From: Pseudomonas sp. KUIN-1 | GTDB taxonomy: Bacteria; Pseudomonadota; Gammaproteobacteria; Pseudomonadales; Pseudomonadaceae | Length of the DNA: 64,000 bases | Assembly: GCF_009176725.1 (NCBI RefSeq) | Contig: NZ_AP020337.1 | Location: 4,161,501 to 4,225,500, forward strand | Direction of reading: 5' to 3' | Notes under the pieces: generated by a model | Databases searched by the model: none | Told to the model about the DNA's origin: nothing | Seen by the model: the letters and a program-made list of their open reading frames with translations, nothing else | Translations under genes and position numbers: made by a program | Shown: in pieces, positions 49,107-59,362 of the stretch | Position numbering within the stretch: the stretch's first letter is position 1 | How the letters are laid out: each line of letters begins with the position of its first letter

Positions 49107-51578
49107 TTAACGTAGCGTTCCTGGCGCGCCGAACATCAGGGGGTCAGGCCGTACGGGCTGAATATAAAGACTCTCGCAAGTGAACAATTCAGGGCGGGAA
49201 ATCAGATAGCCTTGTGCAAAATCCACGCCCATTTCCTGCAACGCAGATTCGATCTGCGGCGTTTCAACGTATTCAGCAATAGTGCGCTTGCCCATGACAT
49301 GACCGATATTATTGATCACCTCGACCATAGCCTTGTTGATCGGGTTGTCGAGCATGTCCTTCACAAAACTGCCATCGATCTTCAGGAAATCCACCGGCAA
49401 GTGCTTGAGATAGGCAAAAGACGACATACCCGAGCAGAAATCATCAAGGGAAAACTGACACCCCAATGCCTTCAACTCGTTAATGAATCTGATCGCACTT
49501 TGCAGGTCGGCAATCGCACTGGTCTCGGTGATCTCGAAGCAGATCATCCCGGGCGATACGTCAAACGTCTTGAACTGCTGTTTCAGGTATTCGAGGAACG
49601 TATCATCCCCGATACTCGATCCAGACAAATTTATAGCACATAGTGCCTGCGGCACCTGATGCCGATCATCACTCTGGCACTGGGCAATGACTTTGAACAC
49701 ATTGTGTACCACCCAGCGATCGAGGGTGGTCATGAGGCCGTAGCGTTCGGCGGCCGGAATGAAATTGTCCGGTACGACCATTCGTCCAGACTCGTCGCGC
49801 AGGCGCAAGAGGATCTCAATGTGTCGTACTTCGCCCACTTCGCCCTTTATTGAGGCGATTTCCTGCGCATAAAGGCAAAAGCGATTCTCGTCCATTGCCA
49901 TGTGCAGCCGCTGTATCCAGGCCATCTCGCCGAAACGCATCGACAGCGTCAGGTCATCCACACTGTAGGCCTGGACTCGGTTGCGACCTCTTTCCTTGGC
50001 CATATAACAGGCCATGTCTGCAGCAGACAATGATCCTTCCAGAGACGCAGGTGTATCGCCGAGGTGTACCAGGCCAATACTGACGGTAGTCATGAATGGC
50101 CGACCTTTCCACATGAAATGCAGACGCTGCACCACTTCGCGCAACGCCTCGGCCATATCGAGCGCCGTTTCGGCAGGACAATCGACCAGCAACACACCGA
50201 ACTCGTCGCCTCCCAGCCGGGCCAGCGTATCCCCGTCACGCAAGCCCTGCGGCAAGGCCCGGCACAGCTGGCGCAGCAGTTCATCACCCGCCGCATGACC
50301 ACCGGTATCATTGACCAGCTTGAACTGGTCCAGATCGAGAAACATCAGGCAATGGCTCCGGCCCTGACCGCAGTCTTCGTCGAGCACTCGCTGCAAACGG
50401 CGTTCGAACTCGCTGCGGTTGACCAGGCCGGTCAGAGGATCATGGGCAGCCTGCCACGACAGATCGGCGATGTACTGCTGCTCCTGGGTCATGTCATGCA
50501 GCACCAGCACCGCGCCACTGATCACGCCTTCGGTGTAGATCGGCGTGCCGACCAGCGCGACCGACACCGTGCTGCCATCAAGGCGCTGGATCAGCTTGCT
50601 GTTGGCGCTGCCACCCTTGAGCTTGCCGGTGATGATCTGCTCGACCAGCGTTGACTGGTCCTTCTGATCGTTTTCATCCAGCAGATTGAACAGCGCAGCC
50701 AGCGGAAGCCCGCTGGCCTGAGTGCCTTTCCAGTGGGTGAGGCCCTCGGCGGCCGGGTTCATGTAGACGATGGCGCCGGCCACATCGATGGTGATCACCC
50801 CGTCGCCGATGGACTCCAGCGTGATCTGCGCACGCTCCTTCTCCAGTTGCAGGGCATCGGCAAACACGCGCCGCTGGACGATCAGACGGCGCACCCGCAG
50901 CAGTGCCAGAAGAATCAATACCACGGCGGTGATCAGATTGACCGCTATCAACAGGTTGAGGATCAGCCTTGAGCCTTCGCCCAGCGCATCACTGAACGCA
51001 CGCGCAGCAGGCGTGACGCCCTCATTGATGACATTGATCTGCTCGCGCCATTGATCGACCTCGGCGGCGCTCACAGCACCCTGACCGACCCGGTCGTGGA
51101 TATGCCGGGCAAGTTCGTCGAGCTGCATGAGGTAGCCATCACCCACCTCCCAGAAATGAATGGCCTGTTTCATGAAACTGAAGTTGTGGAAGTTCAGGTA
51201 CATCCAGATGATGCCATTCACATCATCCGGGTGATTGCCGCCCTGAATGATTCCGCCTCTGGCATCCGCCAGGGACGGGATGGGCTGATCGAGCGCCTTG
51301 CGCAGCGCATGGCCGCCCTGAGGTACGGAAAAGGCTTTTTGATACTTGAGGTAGTCACGCTCATCATGCCGGTTGGCGTACAGGCTCAGGTAGTGGATAG
51401 CGTCCTTCTGCCCCTTGGACCAGAGACTCTCCCCCGCCACATAGCTGCGCACGGCAGACATGGTGTAGAGACTGACGCATCCCAACAACGCCTGAAACAG
51501 CGCGACGGCAATGAAAGGCCATACGATGCCCAACAGACGGGGCTTGGAGAAGGTCCATGGTTGCTTCATGGGTTTCAC
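49107..51578 (-). CDS. Membrane-bound GGDEF-EAL c-di-GMP protein
   Basis: 823 residues: TM about 15-40, periplasmic helical region (45-200), TM about 206-228, PAS (250-365), GGDEF with active motif at 456-460 and I-site RDGD (447-450), EAL with EIL at 588-590 in place of EAL, ETSA, DDFCSG, LKID, EYVET and QGYLISRP. All the usual metal and general-base residues of phosphodiesterases appear to be kept, so it may make or break c-di-GMP. The start is unsure: GTG 51578 or ATG 51569. Read leftward in front of the TenA-like gene. Confidence 0.92.
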   Translation of the reverse strand: MKPMKQPWTFSKPRLLGIVWPFIAVALFQALLGCVSLYTMSAVRSYVAGESLWSKGQKDAIHYLSLYANRHDERDYLKYQKAFSVPQGGHALRKALDQPIPSLADARGGIIQGGNHPDDVNGIIWMYLNFHNFSFMKQAIHFWEVGDGYLMQLDELARHIHDRVGQGAVSAAEVDQWREQINVINEGVTPAARAFSDALGEGSRLILNLLIAVNLITAVVLILLALLRVRRLIVQRRVFADALQLEKERAQITLESIGDGVITIDVAGAIVYMNPAAEGLTHWKGTQASGLPLAALFNLLDENDQKDQSTLVEQIITGKLKGGSANSKLIQRLDGSTVSVALVGTPIYTEGVISGAVLVLHDMTQEQQYIADLSWQAAHDPLTGLVNRSEFERRLQRVLDEDCGQGRSHCLMFLDLDQFKLVNDTGGHAAGDELLRQLCRALPQGLRDGDTLARLGGDEFGVLLVDCPAETALDMAEALREVVQRLHFMWKGRPFMTTVSIGLVHLGDTPASLEGSLSAADMACYMAKERGRNRVQAYSVDDLTLSMRFGEMAWIQRLHMAMDENRFCLYAQEIASIKGEVGEVRHIEILLRLRDESGRMVVPDNFIPAAERYGLMTTLDRWVVHNVFKVIAQCQSDDRHQVPQALCAINLSGSSIGDDTFLEYLKQQFKTFDVSPGMICFEITETSAIADLQSAIRFINELKALGCQFSLDDFCSGMSSFAYLKHLPVDFLKIDGSFVKDMLDNPINKAMVEVINNIGHVMGKRTIAEYVETPQIESALQEMGVDFAQGYLISRPELFTCESLYIQPVRPDPLMFGAPGTLR

Positions 51579-51692
51579 GTCACCACATGCCTGAATAAAC
51601 GTCTAGCGCAGAGACTAGGCTAAATTCGCCCATGATGGCAGGTGAATCTCCCGCAATCGAGCCAACCTGTGCGCTGATCGAGGCTTGGCACA

Positions 51693-53528
51693 TCAGATTT
51701 GTTGCAAATGTCCGTACAGTTTTGCGTACAGACCTCCATCGGCAATCAACTGCTGATGGTCACCGTCCTCCGCAATACGCCCGCCATCAAATACCAGTAC
51801 CCGGTCAGCCTGCTTCACGGCCGACAGGCGGTGGGCAATGATCAGCGTCGTGCGGCTGCGCAGAAAACGTGCGAGTGCCTGATGCAGGTTGTACTCGGTG
51901 GCAGCATCCAGCGCCGAGGTGGCCTCATCGAGGATCACCACCTTGGGGTCGGACAGGACCATGCGCGCGATTGCCATGCGCTGGCGCTGGCCACCCGACA
52001 TTCTGACTCCGGAGCGTCCGACCACGCTGTCCAGACCCTGTGGCAGATCGCGGATCGCGGAATCGAGTTGCGCAACTTCCAGTGCACGCCAGCAGACTTC
52101 ATCGCTGCAGTCGCGGCCCATGGTCAGGTTGGCGCGTACGGTGTCGTTGAACAGGGCCGGATGCTGCAGTACCACGGCGACGTTTTCGCGCACGGTCTCC
52201 AGGCCGATATCCTGCTGGCTGACGCCGCCAAAACGGATCACGCCGGTGCGCGCCGTATAGAGTCCCAGCAGCAACTGCACCAAGGTGCTCTTGCCACCCC
52301 CGCTGGCACCGACGATGGCGACTTTTTCTCCCGGCGCAATGTTCAGGTTCAACTGGTCCAGCACCAGGTCTTCGCCATAGCCAAAGGTCAGGCCACGGAC
52401 CTCGACCCCTACGGTTTCCTTGCCCTCGAACGGGTCGGTGCCGCCGGCATATTGCGGCTCGTCGGCGCGCGCCAGCAACTCGTTGATGCGCGTCAGCGCC
52501 CCGCCTGCCGCGTAGTAGGCGTATTGCAGGTTCAGCAGTTGCTCAACCGGCGTCATCATGAACCACAGGTAACTGAACACCGCGAGCATCTGCCCGATGG
52601 ACAGGTCCGAGAACAGCACGGTAAGCATTGCCGCGGCGCGAAAGATATCGATACCGAACTGGAACAGCAGCCCGCTGGCACGGCCCGAGGCGTCGCTTTT
52701 CCACTGTGAATTGATTGCGTAGTCACGCACTTCCTGCGCGCGTACGCCCAGGCGCCCCAGAAAGAAGCCTTGTCTGTTCCCGGCCCGGACTTCCTGAATC
52801 GCATCCAGCGTTTCGCTCAGTGCCTGGGTGAACCGCGACGTACTGTCGTTCTCCAGCTTTTTGAGGTGCTTGACGCGCTTGCCCAGTTTCACCGTGAGCA
52901 GGATGACCAGCGGGTTGAACAGCATGATCAGCAGCGCCAGCTTCCAGTGCATCCACATCAGAATGCCCGCGGTGCCTGCCAGGGTCAGCGTGGCCACCAG
53001 CAGACGACTGAGGGTTTCACCGACGAACTTGTCCAGCGTATCCAGATCGGTCACCAGGTGCGTGGTCACCGTACCGCTGCCCAGGCTTTCGTATTCACGC
53101 AGGGAAATGCGCTTGAGCCGCTCGATCAGCCGCAGCCGGATACGATAGACGATGTCCTTGGCCAGCCCGGCGAACAGCCGCGCCTGCAACACATTGAACA
53201 CCAGCGCCCCGACCCGCAGCACCAGCGTCAACGACAGCATCAGGCCAATGTAGCCCGCTGCCTTTTGCCAGTTGCCAGGCAGCAGGTGATCCATGACCTT
53301 GAGCGCAGCATCGCCACGGCCCAGCAACACCTCGTCGACCAGCAACGGCAGCAGCAACGGGATAGGCACACTGCACAGCGTGGCCAGCACCGCGACACCG
53401 TTGGCCAGCCACAGGGCTTTTTTATGCCGCAAGGCAAGACGACGGATCTCGGCCCAGCTCAATGCGTCGCTGCGTGTGGCGTGCGGCTGTCGGGCAGCCT
53501 CAGGCACTTCATCATGCACTGGCTGCAC
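51693..53528 (-). CDS. ABC exporter (MsbA-like half-transporter)
   Basis: 611 residues: six membrane segments in residues 40-330, then a nucleotide-binding domain: Walker A GASGGGKST, Q loop, signature MSGGQRQRMA, Walker B VVILDEATSAL, and His in HRLS. An ATP-driven exporter or flippase; substrate unknown. The gene overlaps the stop of the DsbA-like gene by 17 bases. It matches P. aeruginosa PA3228, next to the same DsbA-like gene (PA3229). Confidence 0.9.
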   Translation of the reverse strand: MQPVHDEVPEAARQPHATRSDALSWAEIRRLALRHKKALWLANGVAVLATLCSVPIPLLLPLLVDEVLLGRGDAALKVMDHLLPGNWQKAAGYIGLMLSLTLVLRVGALVFNVLQARLFAGLAKDIVYRIRLRLIERLKRISLREYESLGSGTVTTHLVTDLDTLDKFVGETLSRLLVATLTLAGTAGILMWMHWKLALLIMLFNPLVILLTVKLGKRVKHLKKLENDSTSRFTQALSETLDAIQEVRAGNRQGFFLGRLGVRAQEVRDYAINSQWKSDASGRASGLLFQFGIDIFRAAAMLTVLFSDLSIGQMLAVFSYLWFMMTPVEQLLNLQYAYYAAGGALTRINELLARADEPQYAGGTDPFEGKETVGVEVRGLTFGYGEDLVLDQLNLNIAPGEKVAIVGASGGGKSTLVQLLLGLYTARTGVIRFGGVSQQDIGLETVRENVAVVLQHPALFNDTVRANLTMGRDCSDEVCWRALEVAQLDSAIRDLPQGLDSVVGRSGVRMSGGQRQRMAIARMVLSDPKVVILDEATSALDAATEYNLHQALARFLRSRTTLIIAHRLSAVKQADRVLVFDGGRIAEDGDHQQLIADGGLYAKLYGHLQQI

Positions 53529-54144
53529 GCTCCAGCCATCGACCCAGCAAGGGCGAAAGGCTGCTCAATGGCTGATAACCGTTGGTCAGCAGCGCCAGCT
53601 GACCGTTGCGCTCTGCCAGCAGGGTCGGGAAGCCGGCAATCCCCAGATCCTGTGCCCAGGCGAAATCGGCGGCGGTGGCCGCCTGGCGCTGCGGACTTTC
53701 GAACTCATCGGCAAATGCCTGACGCGACAGCCCTGTCTGCTCCGCGAGCTCAGCCAGCACCGACGGACGCGTCACGTCACGCGCCTCGTTGTAGAACGCC
53801 CGCTGGATGAGCCCGACCAGTTCCCAGGCGCGGTCCGGGTCCAGCTGCCGTGCCGCAGTGACCGCCAGACAGGCAGGCGTAGTGTCGTAGACAAACCCTT
53901 CCGGCAGCGCCCCTTCGCGAAGAAACGGCTGGCCGGTAGCCTCTTCGACCGCCTGCCAGTGCTCAAGAATGTAACGACGCTTGGCAGGCTCCAGCGCAGC
54001 ACCTTCAGAGCGCAGACCGCCCATGACCAGATGCAGCGGCACGCCCGCCGCCCGAGCCTGTTGCACCAACGCGTCGGCAACCGGAGCAAAGCCCCAGCAC
54101 CAGGAGCACATCGGGTCCATGACATAGATCAGGCGGGCAGACAT
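53512..54144 (-). CDS. DsbA-family (FrnE-like) oxidoreductase
   Basis: 210 residues, no signal peptide. Active site DPMCSWCWGF (CSWC) close to the start, the helical insertion of the FrnE/2-hydroxychromene class, and the cis-Pro in IAGFPTLLAE. Cytoplasmic thiol-disulfide or glutathione-linked enzyme; substrate unknown. Between trhO and the ABC exporter, coupled to both by short spacings. Confidence 0.88.
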   Translation of the reverse strand: MSARLIYVMDPMCSWCWGFAPVADALVQQARAAGVPLHLVMGGLRSEGAALEPAKRRYILEHWQAVEEATGQPFLREGALPEGFVYDTTPACLAVTAARQLDPDRAWELVGLIQRAFYNEARDVTRPSVLAELAEQTGLSRQAFADEFESPQRQAATAADFAWAQDLGIAGFPTLLAERNGQLALLTNGYQPLSSLSPLLGRWLERAASA

Positions 54145-54147
54145 GGC

Positions 54148-55101
54148 TCAGGCCTCGGAGGGTAAACGGTAGTTGCGACCGATCGGATGCGGCTGATTAC
54201 GTGCCTTGGCCAGTTCGATCTGCTTTTGCCGGTCGATGGCGCTGCGACGCGTCTTCTCGCTCAGCGAATCCCAGCAATGCGGGCAACTGACGCCAGGCGA
54301 GTAATGCTCGCTGGCGCGGTCCTCGGCACTGATGGGCGTGCGGCAGGCGTGACACTGATCATAATCGCCTTCGGTCAGGTCGTGGCGCACCGTGACCCGA
54401 TTGTCGAACACGAAACACTCGCCGCGCCAGTGACTTTCCTGCTCGGGGACTTCTTCCAGATACTTGAGAATGCCGCCCTTGAGGTGATAGACCTCTTCGA
54501 AGCCCTCGCCGAGCATGTAGCTCGAGGCTTTTTCGCAACGGATGCCACCGGTGCAGAACATGGCGACTTTCTTGTGCACTGCCGGGTCGAAATGCGCCTT
54601 GATGTATTCCGGAAACTCTCGAAACGACGTGGTCTTCGGATCGATGGCGCCCTCGAAGGTGCCGATCGACACTTCGTAATCGTTGCGGGTATCGATCAGC
54701 AGCACTTCAGGATCGCTGATCAGGTCGTTCCAGTCCTTGGGCTCGACGTACGTACCGACGCTCTTGTTCGGGTCGACGCCTTCGACGCCAAGGGTCACGA
54801 TCTCTTTCTTGAGCTTGACCTTGGTGCGATAGAACGGCTGCTCGTCGCAGTAGGATTCCTTATGGTCGATATCGATCAGGCGCGGGTCGCTCTTCAACCA
54901 CGCCATCAGGCCATCGATGCCTTCGCGACTGCCGGACACCGTACCGTTGATGCCCTCGTCGGCTATCAACAGCGTGCCCTTGATGCCGTTATCGACCATC
55001 GCCTGCAACAGCGGCTCGCGCAGTTCCACGTAATCGCTGAGGGTGACGAACTTGTACAGCGCAGCCACGACGATCGGCTGAGTCATCGGCTCTTGAGTCA
55101 T
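54148..55101 (-). CDS. trhO: tRNA uridine(34) hydroxylase TrhO
   Basis: 317 residues from ATG 55101 with GGAGAG upstream (a second ATG at 55086 is possible). Rhodanese-fold enzyme making 5-hydroxyuridine at the wobble position of tRNA, ahead of cmo5U formation. Catalytic Cys183 in MFCTGGIRCEKAS, and a C-terminal CxxC...CxxC cluster (CHACRTP and CPHC) likely to bind zinc. The stop is 3 bases from the DsbA-like gene. Confidence 0.94.
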   Translation of the reverse strand: MTQEPMTQPIVVAALYKFVTLSDYVELREPLLQAMVDNGIKGTLLIADEGINGTVSGSREGIDGLMAWLKSDPRLIDIDHKESYCDEQPFYRTKVKLKKEIVTLGVEGVDPNKSVGTYVEPKDWNDLISDPEVLLIDTRNDYEVSIGTFEGAIDPKTTSFREFPEYIKAHFDPAVHKKVAMFCTGGIRCEKASSYMLGEGFEEVYHLKGGILKYLEEVPEQESHWRGECFVFDNRVTVRHDLTEGDYDQCHACRTPISAEDRASEHYSPGVSCPHCWDSLSEKTRRSAIDRQKQIELAKARNQPHPIGRNYRLPSEA

Positions 55102-55274
55102 GTATCTCTCCAGTGGCGACCCTCGCAAAGGGCCTACCGGGTAAAAAAATGCGGACCAAAAAAACGCACCGGCCAGGCGGCGCGGTGCGGATTCTAGCAA
55201 AAACCGGAGTGCAGCAGACAGCTCGGCGGGGCAATCGCCCCCGGCAAGGGGGCCGGATCAGTAAAAAGCCCTGA

Positions 55275-55568
55275 TCAATGCCCGCCGGCGCAGGTCGGTG
55301 AAGCAGGCGCTGTACCGACCTTCGACCATTCTTCAGGCGTGTAGGTGTGCAACGCCAGTGCATGAAACTCGCCCATGAGCGGGCCCAGCGTGGCGTAGAC
55401 CTTCTGGTGCCGCTTGACCGAGTTCAGGCCCTGAAACTGGTCACTGACCAGAACCGCCTTGTAATGGGTCTGCTGACCACGACTGTGCATATGACTCTCG
55501 TCGAGTACTTGCAGGTGGTGCGGTTGCAGCAGCGCAAGCGCCGACTCGATTCGTTGTTGCATGGTCAT
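55275..55568 (-). CDS. BolA-family protein
   Basis: 97 residues. BolA fold with the conserved His in HYKAVLVSDQFQGLNSVKRHQKVYATLG; the C-terminus ends PTCAGGH, with a Cys and His that might bind a metal or an Fe-S cluster with a monothiol glutaredoxin. Fifteen bases after the DUF2059 gene. Confidence 0.92.
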   Translation of the reverse strand: MTMQQRIESALALLQPHHLQVLDESHMHSRGQQTHYKAVLVSDQFQGLNSVKRHQKVYATLGPLMGEFHALALHTYTPEEWSKVGTAPASPTCAGGH

Positions 55569-55583
55569 GATGGAAATCGCCTG

Positions 55584-56111
55584 TCAGGGCTTTTTGGCCG
55601 GAGCCGGAGCAGCTGCCTTGGCAGGTTCCAGTTCGGCAGTCATGTCAGCCAGCAGCTTGTTGACCACCGGAACAGCGCTTTCCAGCTTGCTCTGGGTCAG
55701 CTGGGCCGACTGCTGAGCCAGCTCAGGCATCTTGGTCATCACTTTCTTGCCCAGTGGCGACTGGTAGAACGCGACCAGATCCTTCAGCTCGCTTTCGGTG
55801 AAGTTGGCGGTGTACAGCTTGACCATCTCGGGCTTGAGCTTGTTCCAGCCAATGGCTTGGTCCAGAGCGGTGTTGGCCTTGGCCTGATAGGTTTCAAGCA
55901 GGGCTTTTTTCGACGCAGGTGCCTTGGTTTCAGCAAAACGCTGAGCGAACATCTGCTGAACCTGAGCGTAGACCGGAGCGCCCAGGCGATCGGCGTTGGC
56001 AAGCTTCAGGAACGTTTCGGCGCTCGCGTTGTGACTGGCGGTGTCGGCGAAGACCTGGCCGCTGGCACAGACCAGGGCTACCGCGGTACAAATGGCACGA
56101 AGACGGGTCAT
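55584..56111 (-). CDS. DUF2059 periplasmic protein
   Basis: 175 residues: signal peptide about 1-22 (ending GQVFADT), helical DUF2059 domain (LKLANADRLGAP... FTESELKDLVAFYQSPLGKKVMTKMPEL), and an Ala/Pro/Lys-rich tail. The family has no established function. Followed by BolA on the same strand. Confidence 0.88.
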   Translation of the reverse strand: MTRLRAICTAVALVCASGQVFADTASHNASAETFLKLANADRLGAPVYAQVQQMFAQRFAETKAPASKKALLETYQAKANTALDQAIGWNKLKPEMVKLYTANFTESELKDLVAFYQSPLGKKVMTKMPELAQQSAQLTQSKLESAVPVVNKLLADMTAELEPAKAAAPAPAKKP

Positions 56112-56280
56112 CGAGTTTCCTTATCTAGCAAACGAGGCATTACCCCAGGGCCGACCATTCTGCGCTTATCTGGGCTTTTGGCTCAACCCCCGGTTCACCC
56201 AGCGGTTAAAAAGCACTGCGCGGGAACCCTGTGGGCATATGGACACCTAACCCTGCAACGTACTTAAAGGAGTAAGACCA

Positions 56281-57675
56281 GTGAGCCGCACCGAAACCGA
56301 CAGCATTGGCCCGATCGAAGTCCCCGAAGATGCCTACTGGGGCGCGCAGACCCAACGCTCACTGATCAATTTTGCGATTGGCGACCAGCGAATGCCGCTG
56401 CCCGTCCTGCACGCACTGACCCTGATCAAGAAAGCTGCCGCACGGGTCAACGATCGAAATGGCGACTTGCCTGCCGACATCGCCCGCCTGATCGAACAGG
56501 CCGCCGACGAAGTGCTCGACGGTCAGCATGACGCGCAATTTCCGCTGGTGGTCTGGCAGACCGGCAGTGGCACGCAGAGCAACATGAACGTCAACGAAGT
56601 GATCGCAGGCCGCGCCAACGAACTGGCTGGCCAGGGCCGTGGCGGCAAGTCGCCGGTCCATCCCAACGATCATGTCAATCGCTCGCAAAGCTCCAACGAC
56701 TGCTTCCCGACAGCCATGCACATCGCCACTGCCCAGGCGGTCAAGGCGCAGCTGCTGCCGGCCATCGCCGAACTGTCCAGCGGGCTGGCTGAACAGGCCG
56801 CGCGGCACATGAAGCTGGTCAAGACCGGGCGCACACACATGATGGACGCGACGCCGATCACCTTCGGCCAGGAGCTGTCCGGGTTTGTCGCGCAACTCGA
56901 TTACGCGGAAAAAGCCATTCGCGCCGCCCTGCCCGCCGTCTACGAGCTGGCTCAGGGCGGAACAGCAGTCGGCACCGGGCTCAATGCGCCCAAGGGCTTT
57001 GCCGAAGCCATTGCCGCAGAACTGGCCGCTCTCTCAGGCCTGCCATTCGTTACCGCACCCAACAAGTTCGCCGCGCTGGCCGGTCACGAGCCACTTGCAG
57101 CGCTGTCCGGCGCACTGAAGACGCTGGCCGGCACACTGATGAAGATTGCCAACGACCTGCGTCTGCTGGGCTCAGGCCCGCGTGCCGGTCTGGCAGAAGT
57201 CAGACTGCCTGCCAACGAGCCCGGCAGTTCGATCATGCCCGGCAAGGTCAACCCGACCCAGTGCGAGGCCTTGTCGATGCTCGCCTGCCAGGTCATGGGC
57301 AACGACGTGACCATCGGTTTCGCCGCCAGTCAGGGCCACCTGCAACTGAACGTGTACAAGCCGGTGATCATCCATAACGTTCTGCAGTCGATTCGCCTGC
57401 TGGCCGACGGCTGCAGCAATTTCAACGAGCACTGCATCGCGGGCATGGAGCCGGATGGCGAAAAAATGGCCGACCACCTGGAGCGCGGCCTGATGCTGGT
57501 CACCGCACTCAATCCGCATATCGGCTATGACAAGTCGGCGCAGATTGCCAAGAAAGCCTACACCGAAGGTCTGACCCTGCGCGAAGCGGCATTGGCGCTG
57601 GGTTACCTGACCGATAAAGAGTTTGATGCCTGGGTGCGGCCGGACAAAATGCTCGAGGCAGGCAGTAATGGCTGA
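56281..57675 (+). CDS. fumC: Class II fumarate hydratase
   Basis: 464 residues from GTG 56281 with AAGGAG 9 bases upstream. Iron-free fumarase of the TCA cycle. Signature GSSIMPGKVNPTQCE and the catalytic Ser there, His in NDHVNRSQSSND, TGRTHMMDATP. Such enzymes often replace FumA under low iron or oxidative stress. The next gene starts 8 bases before the stop. Confidence 0.97.
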   Translation: MSRTETDSIGPIEVPEDAYWGAQTQRSLINFAIGDQRMPLPVLHALTLIKKAAARVNDRNGDLPADIARLIEQAADEVLDGQHDAQFPLVVWQTGSGTQSNMNVNEVIAGRANELAGQGRGGKSPVHPNDHVNRSQSSNDCFPTAMHIATAQAVKAQLLPAIAELSSGLAEQAARHMKLVKTGRTHMMDATPITFGQELSGFVAQLDYAEKAIRAALPAVYELAQGGTAVGTGLNAPKGFAEAIAAELAALSGLPFVTAPNKFAALAGHEPLAALSGALKTLAGTLMKIANDLRLLGSGPRAGLAEVRLPANEPGSSIMPGKVNPTQCEALSMLACQVMGNDVTIGFAASQGHLQLNVYKPVIIHNVLQSIRLLADGCSNFNEHCIAGMEPDGEKMADHLERGLMLVTALNPHIGYDKSAQIAKKAYTEGLTLREAALALGYLTDKEFDAWVRPDKMLEAGSNG

Positions 57676-58282
57676 TGCCAGAAGCGGCGCAACGCCACTG
57701 GAAGGCAATGGCAAACGAATCCTGATGGTCTACGGCACGCCGAAGGCCATCAGTTTCTGCCACGCCCTGGGTGACGCCTACGCGCAAACGGCGCGTGGCG
57801 AAGGGCATGTGGTGCGGGTCATCAAGCTGGGCGAACTGGACTTCGATCCGATTCTGCATAACGGCTACGATCAGACTCAGACACTTGAGCCCGACCTGCT
57901 CGAAGCCCAGCGCCAGATTCACTGGGCCGAGCATCTGGTCTTCGTCTATCCGGTCTGGTGGGGCGGCTTGCCGGCGTTGTTGACGGGCTTTTTCGACCGG
58001 GTGTTGACGCCCGGTTTTGCGTTCAAGGTCCACGGCCGCAAGCACTCATCCAATGAACTGCTTCGCGGCCGGACAGCTGAGCTGCTGGTCGCCATGGACA
58101 CGCCGCCGCGCTACTTTCACTGGATCTACGGCGCGCCGGCTCACCGCCAGATGGTAAGGACCATACTCGGCTTTTGCGGGATAAAGACCAAACGCCTGAC
58201 CGAGTTTGCTCCGGTACACAGCGCCAGCGAACAGCAGCGCCAGGAATGGATTATTCAGGCGCAGGGGCTGGGCAGACGCTGA
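57668..58282 (+). CDS. Flavodoxin-fold NAD(P)H-quinone-type reductase
   Basis: 204 residues from ATG 57668, overlapping the fumC stop by 8 bases. KefF/MdaB-like flavin reductase: FMN/FAD loop LMVYGTPKAISFCHAL, VYPVWWGGLPALLTGFFDRVL, GAPAHRQM. It may reduce quinones or azo compounds. Coupling to fumC suggests co-expression in oxidative stress. Confidence 0.9.
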   Translation: MADARSGATPLEGNGKRILMVYGTPKAISFCHALGDAYAQTARGEGHVVRVIKLGELDFDPILHNGYDQTQTLEPDLLEAQRQIHWAEHLVFVYPVWWGGLPALLTGFFDRVLTPGFAFKVHGRKHSSNELLRGRTAELLVAMDTPPRYFHWIYGAPAHRQMVRTILGFCGIKTKRLTEFAPVHSASEQQRQEWIIQAQGLGRR

Positions 58283-58302
58283 TCTGCCCCGCCACCCGCC
58301 AG

Positions 58303-59262
58303 TCAGGCCTGCGCCAGCCGGGCCTTGCGTGCCCTGAGGCCGGCGACCAGCGAAGGGCCAAGCGCAGTCAGCGCCGACCCGGCCACCACCAGCAGCGCAC
58401 CGCCATAACCCAGCACGTTCAACTCTTCAGCCTGCACGTAATCCGGCCACAGCCAGGCGGCAGCCGCCACGGCGGTCAGCGTGACCAGAGGCGTCAGCGC
58501 AAGCGTCGCACTGACCCGCGAGGCCTCCCAGTGCGCCAGCGCCTCGGCAAAGGCGCCGTAGGCCACCAGCGTGTTCAGGCAGCAGGCCAGCAGCAGCCAG
58601 CCTTGCAACGGGCTCAACAGCAATGCCTCGGCAGGATGCGCCCACGGCGTGAGCAACAGGGCGCAAAACAGGTAGATGACCATCATCACCTGCAGCGAAT
58701 TCCATACTGTCAGAAGCTGCTTCTGACTCAGCCCGTAGAACGTCCAGATGGTCGAGGCCAGGAGCACCACCAGCACACCCAGGGTGTAGTCGCCCAACGA
58801 GGTGAAAAGCTCCACCAGACGCTGATTGAAAAACAACCCGAAGCCCACCAGCAGTACCATCAGGCCGATGCCCTGCCCCAGACTGAAACGCTCCTTGAAC
58901 AGAAAGATGCTGCTGATCAGCAGAAAAATCGGACCGACCTGAACCAGCAATTGCGTGGTGCCCGGGCTCAGCAGGCGCAAGCCGATGAGGTACAACACAT
59001 AGTTGCCGACCAGACCGAACACCGCCAGCCCGACCAGCACCCTGCCCTTGCGCCCCAGCATTTTGAAGCTGGGCAGGCGCCCGACCGACGCCAGCCAGAT
59101 GAACAACAGCGCACCGGACACCGCCAGGCGAAACCAGGTCACGGTCACCGGATCCATCACCTGCAGCACCTGCTTGAGCTTGATCGGCAAAATGCCCCAC
59201 AGCAGTGCGGTCAACAGTGACAGGCAGAGGCCATAGACCCAACGACCAGACGAGATGTGCAT
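58303..59262 (-). CDS. EamA/DMT-family transporter
   Basis: 319 residues with about ten membrane segments in two EamA repeats (for example TALLWGILPIKLKQVLQ; LLASTIWTFYGLSQKQLL). Possible amino acid or metabolite exporter; substrate not readable. Convergent with the reductase gene after a 20-base gap. Confidence 0.9.
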   Translation of the reverse strand: MHISSGRWVYGLCLSLLTALLWGILPIKLKQVLQVMDPVTVTWFRLAVSGALLFIWLASVGRLPSFKMLGRKGRVLVGLAVFGLVGNYVLYLIGLRLLSPGTTQLLVQVGPIFLLISSIFLFKERFSLGQGIGLMVLLVGFGLFFNQRLVELFTSLGDYTLGVLVVLLASTIWTFYGLSQKQLLTVWNSLQVMMVIYLFCALLLTPWAHPAEALLLSPLQGWLLLACCLNTLVAYGAFAEALAHWEASRVSATLALTPLVTLTAVAAAAWLWPDYVQAEELNVLGYGGALLVVAGSALTALGPSLVAGLRARKARLAQA

Positions 59263-59362
59263 TGCAACTTCCGCAAGAGATAGAACAGAACACCCATTCT
59301 AGGCGCTGATCGGCAAAGCAACAGTTACAGCTGGATGCAGTTAACGGCGCGAATTGTGTTCC

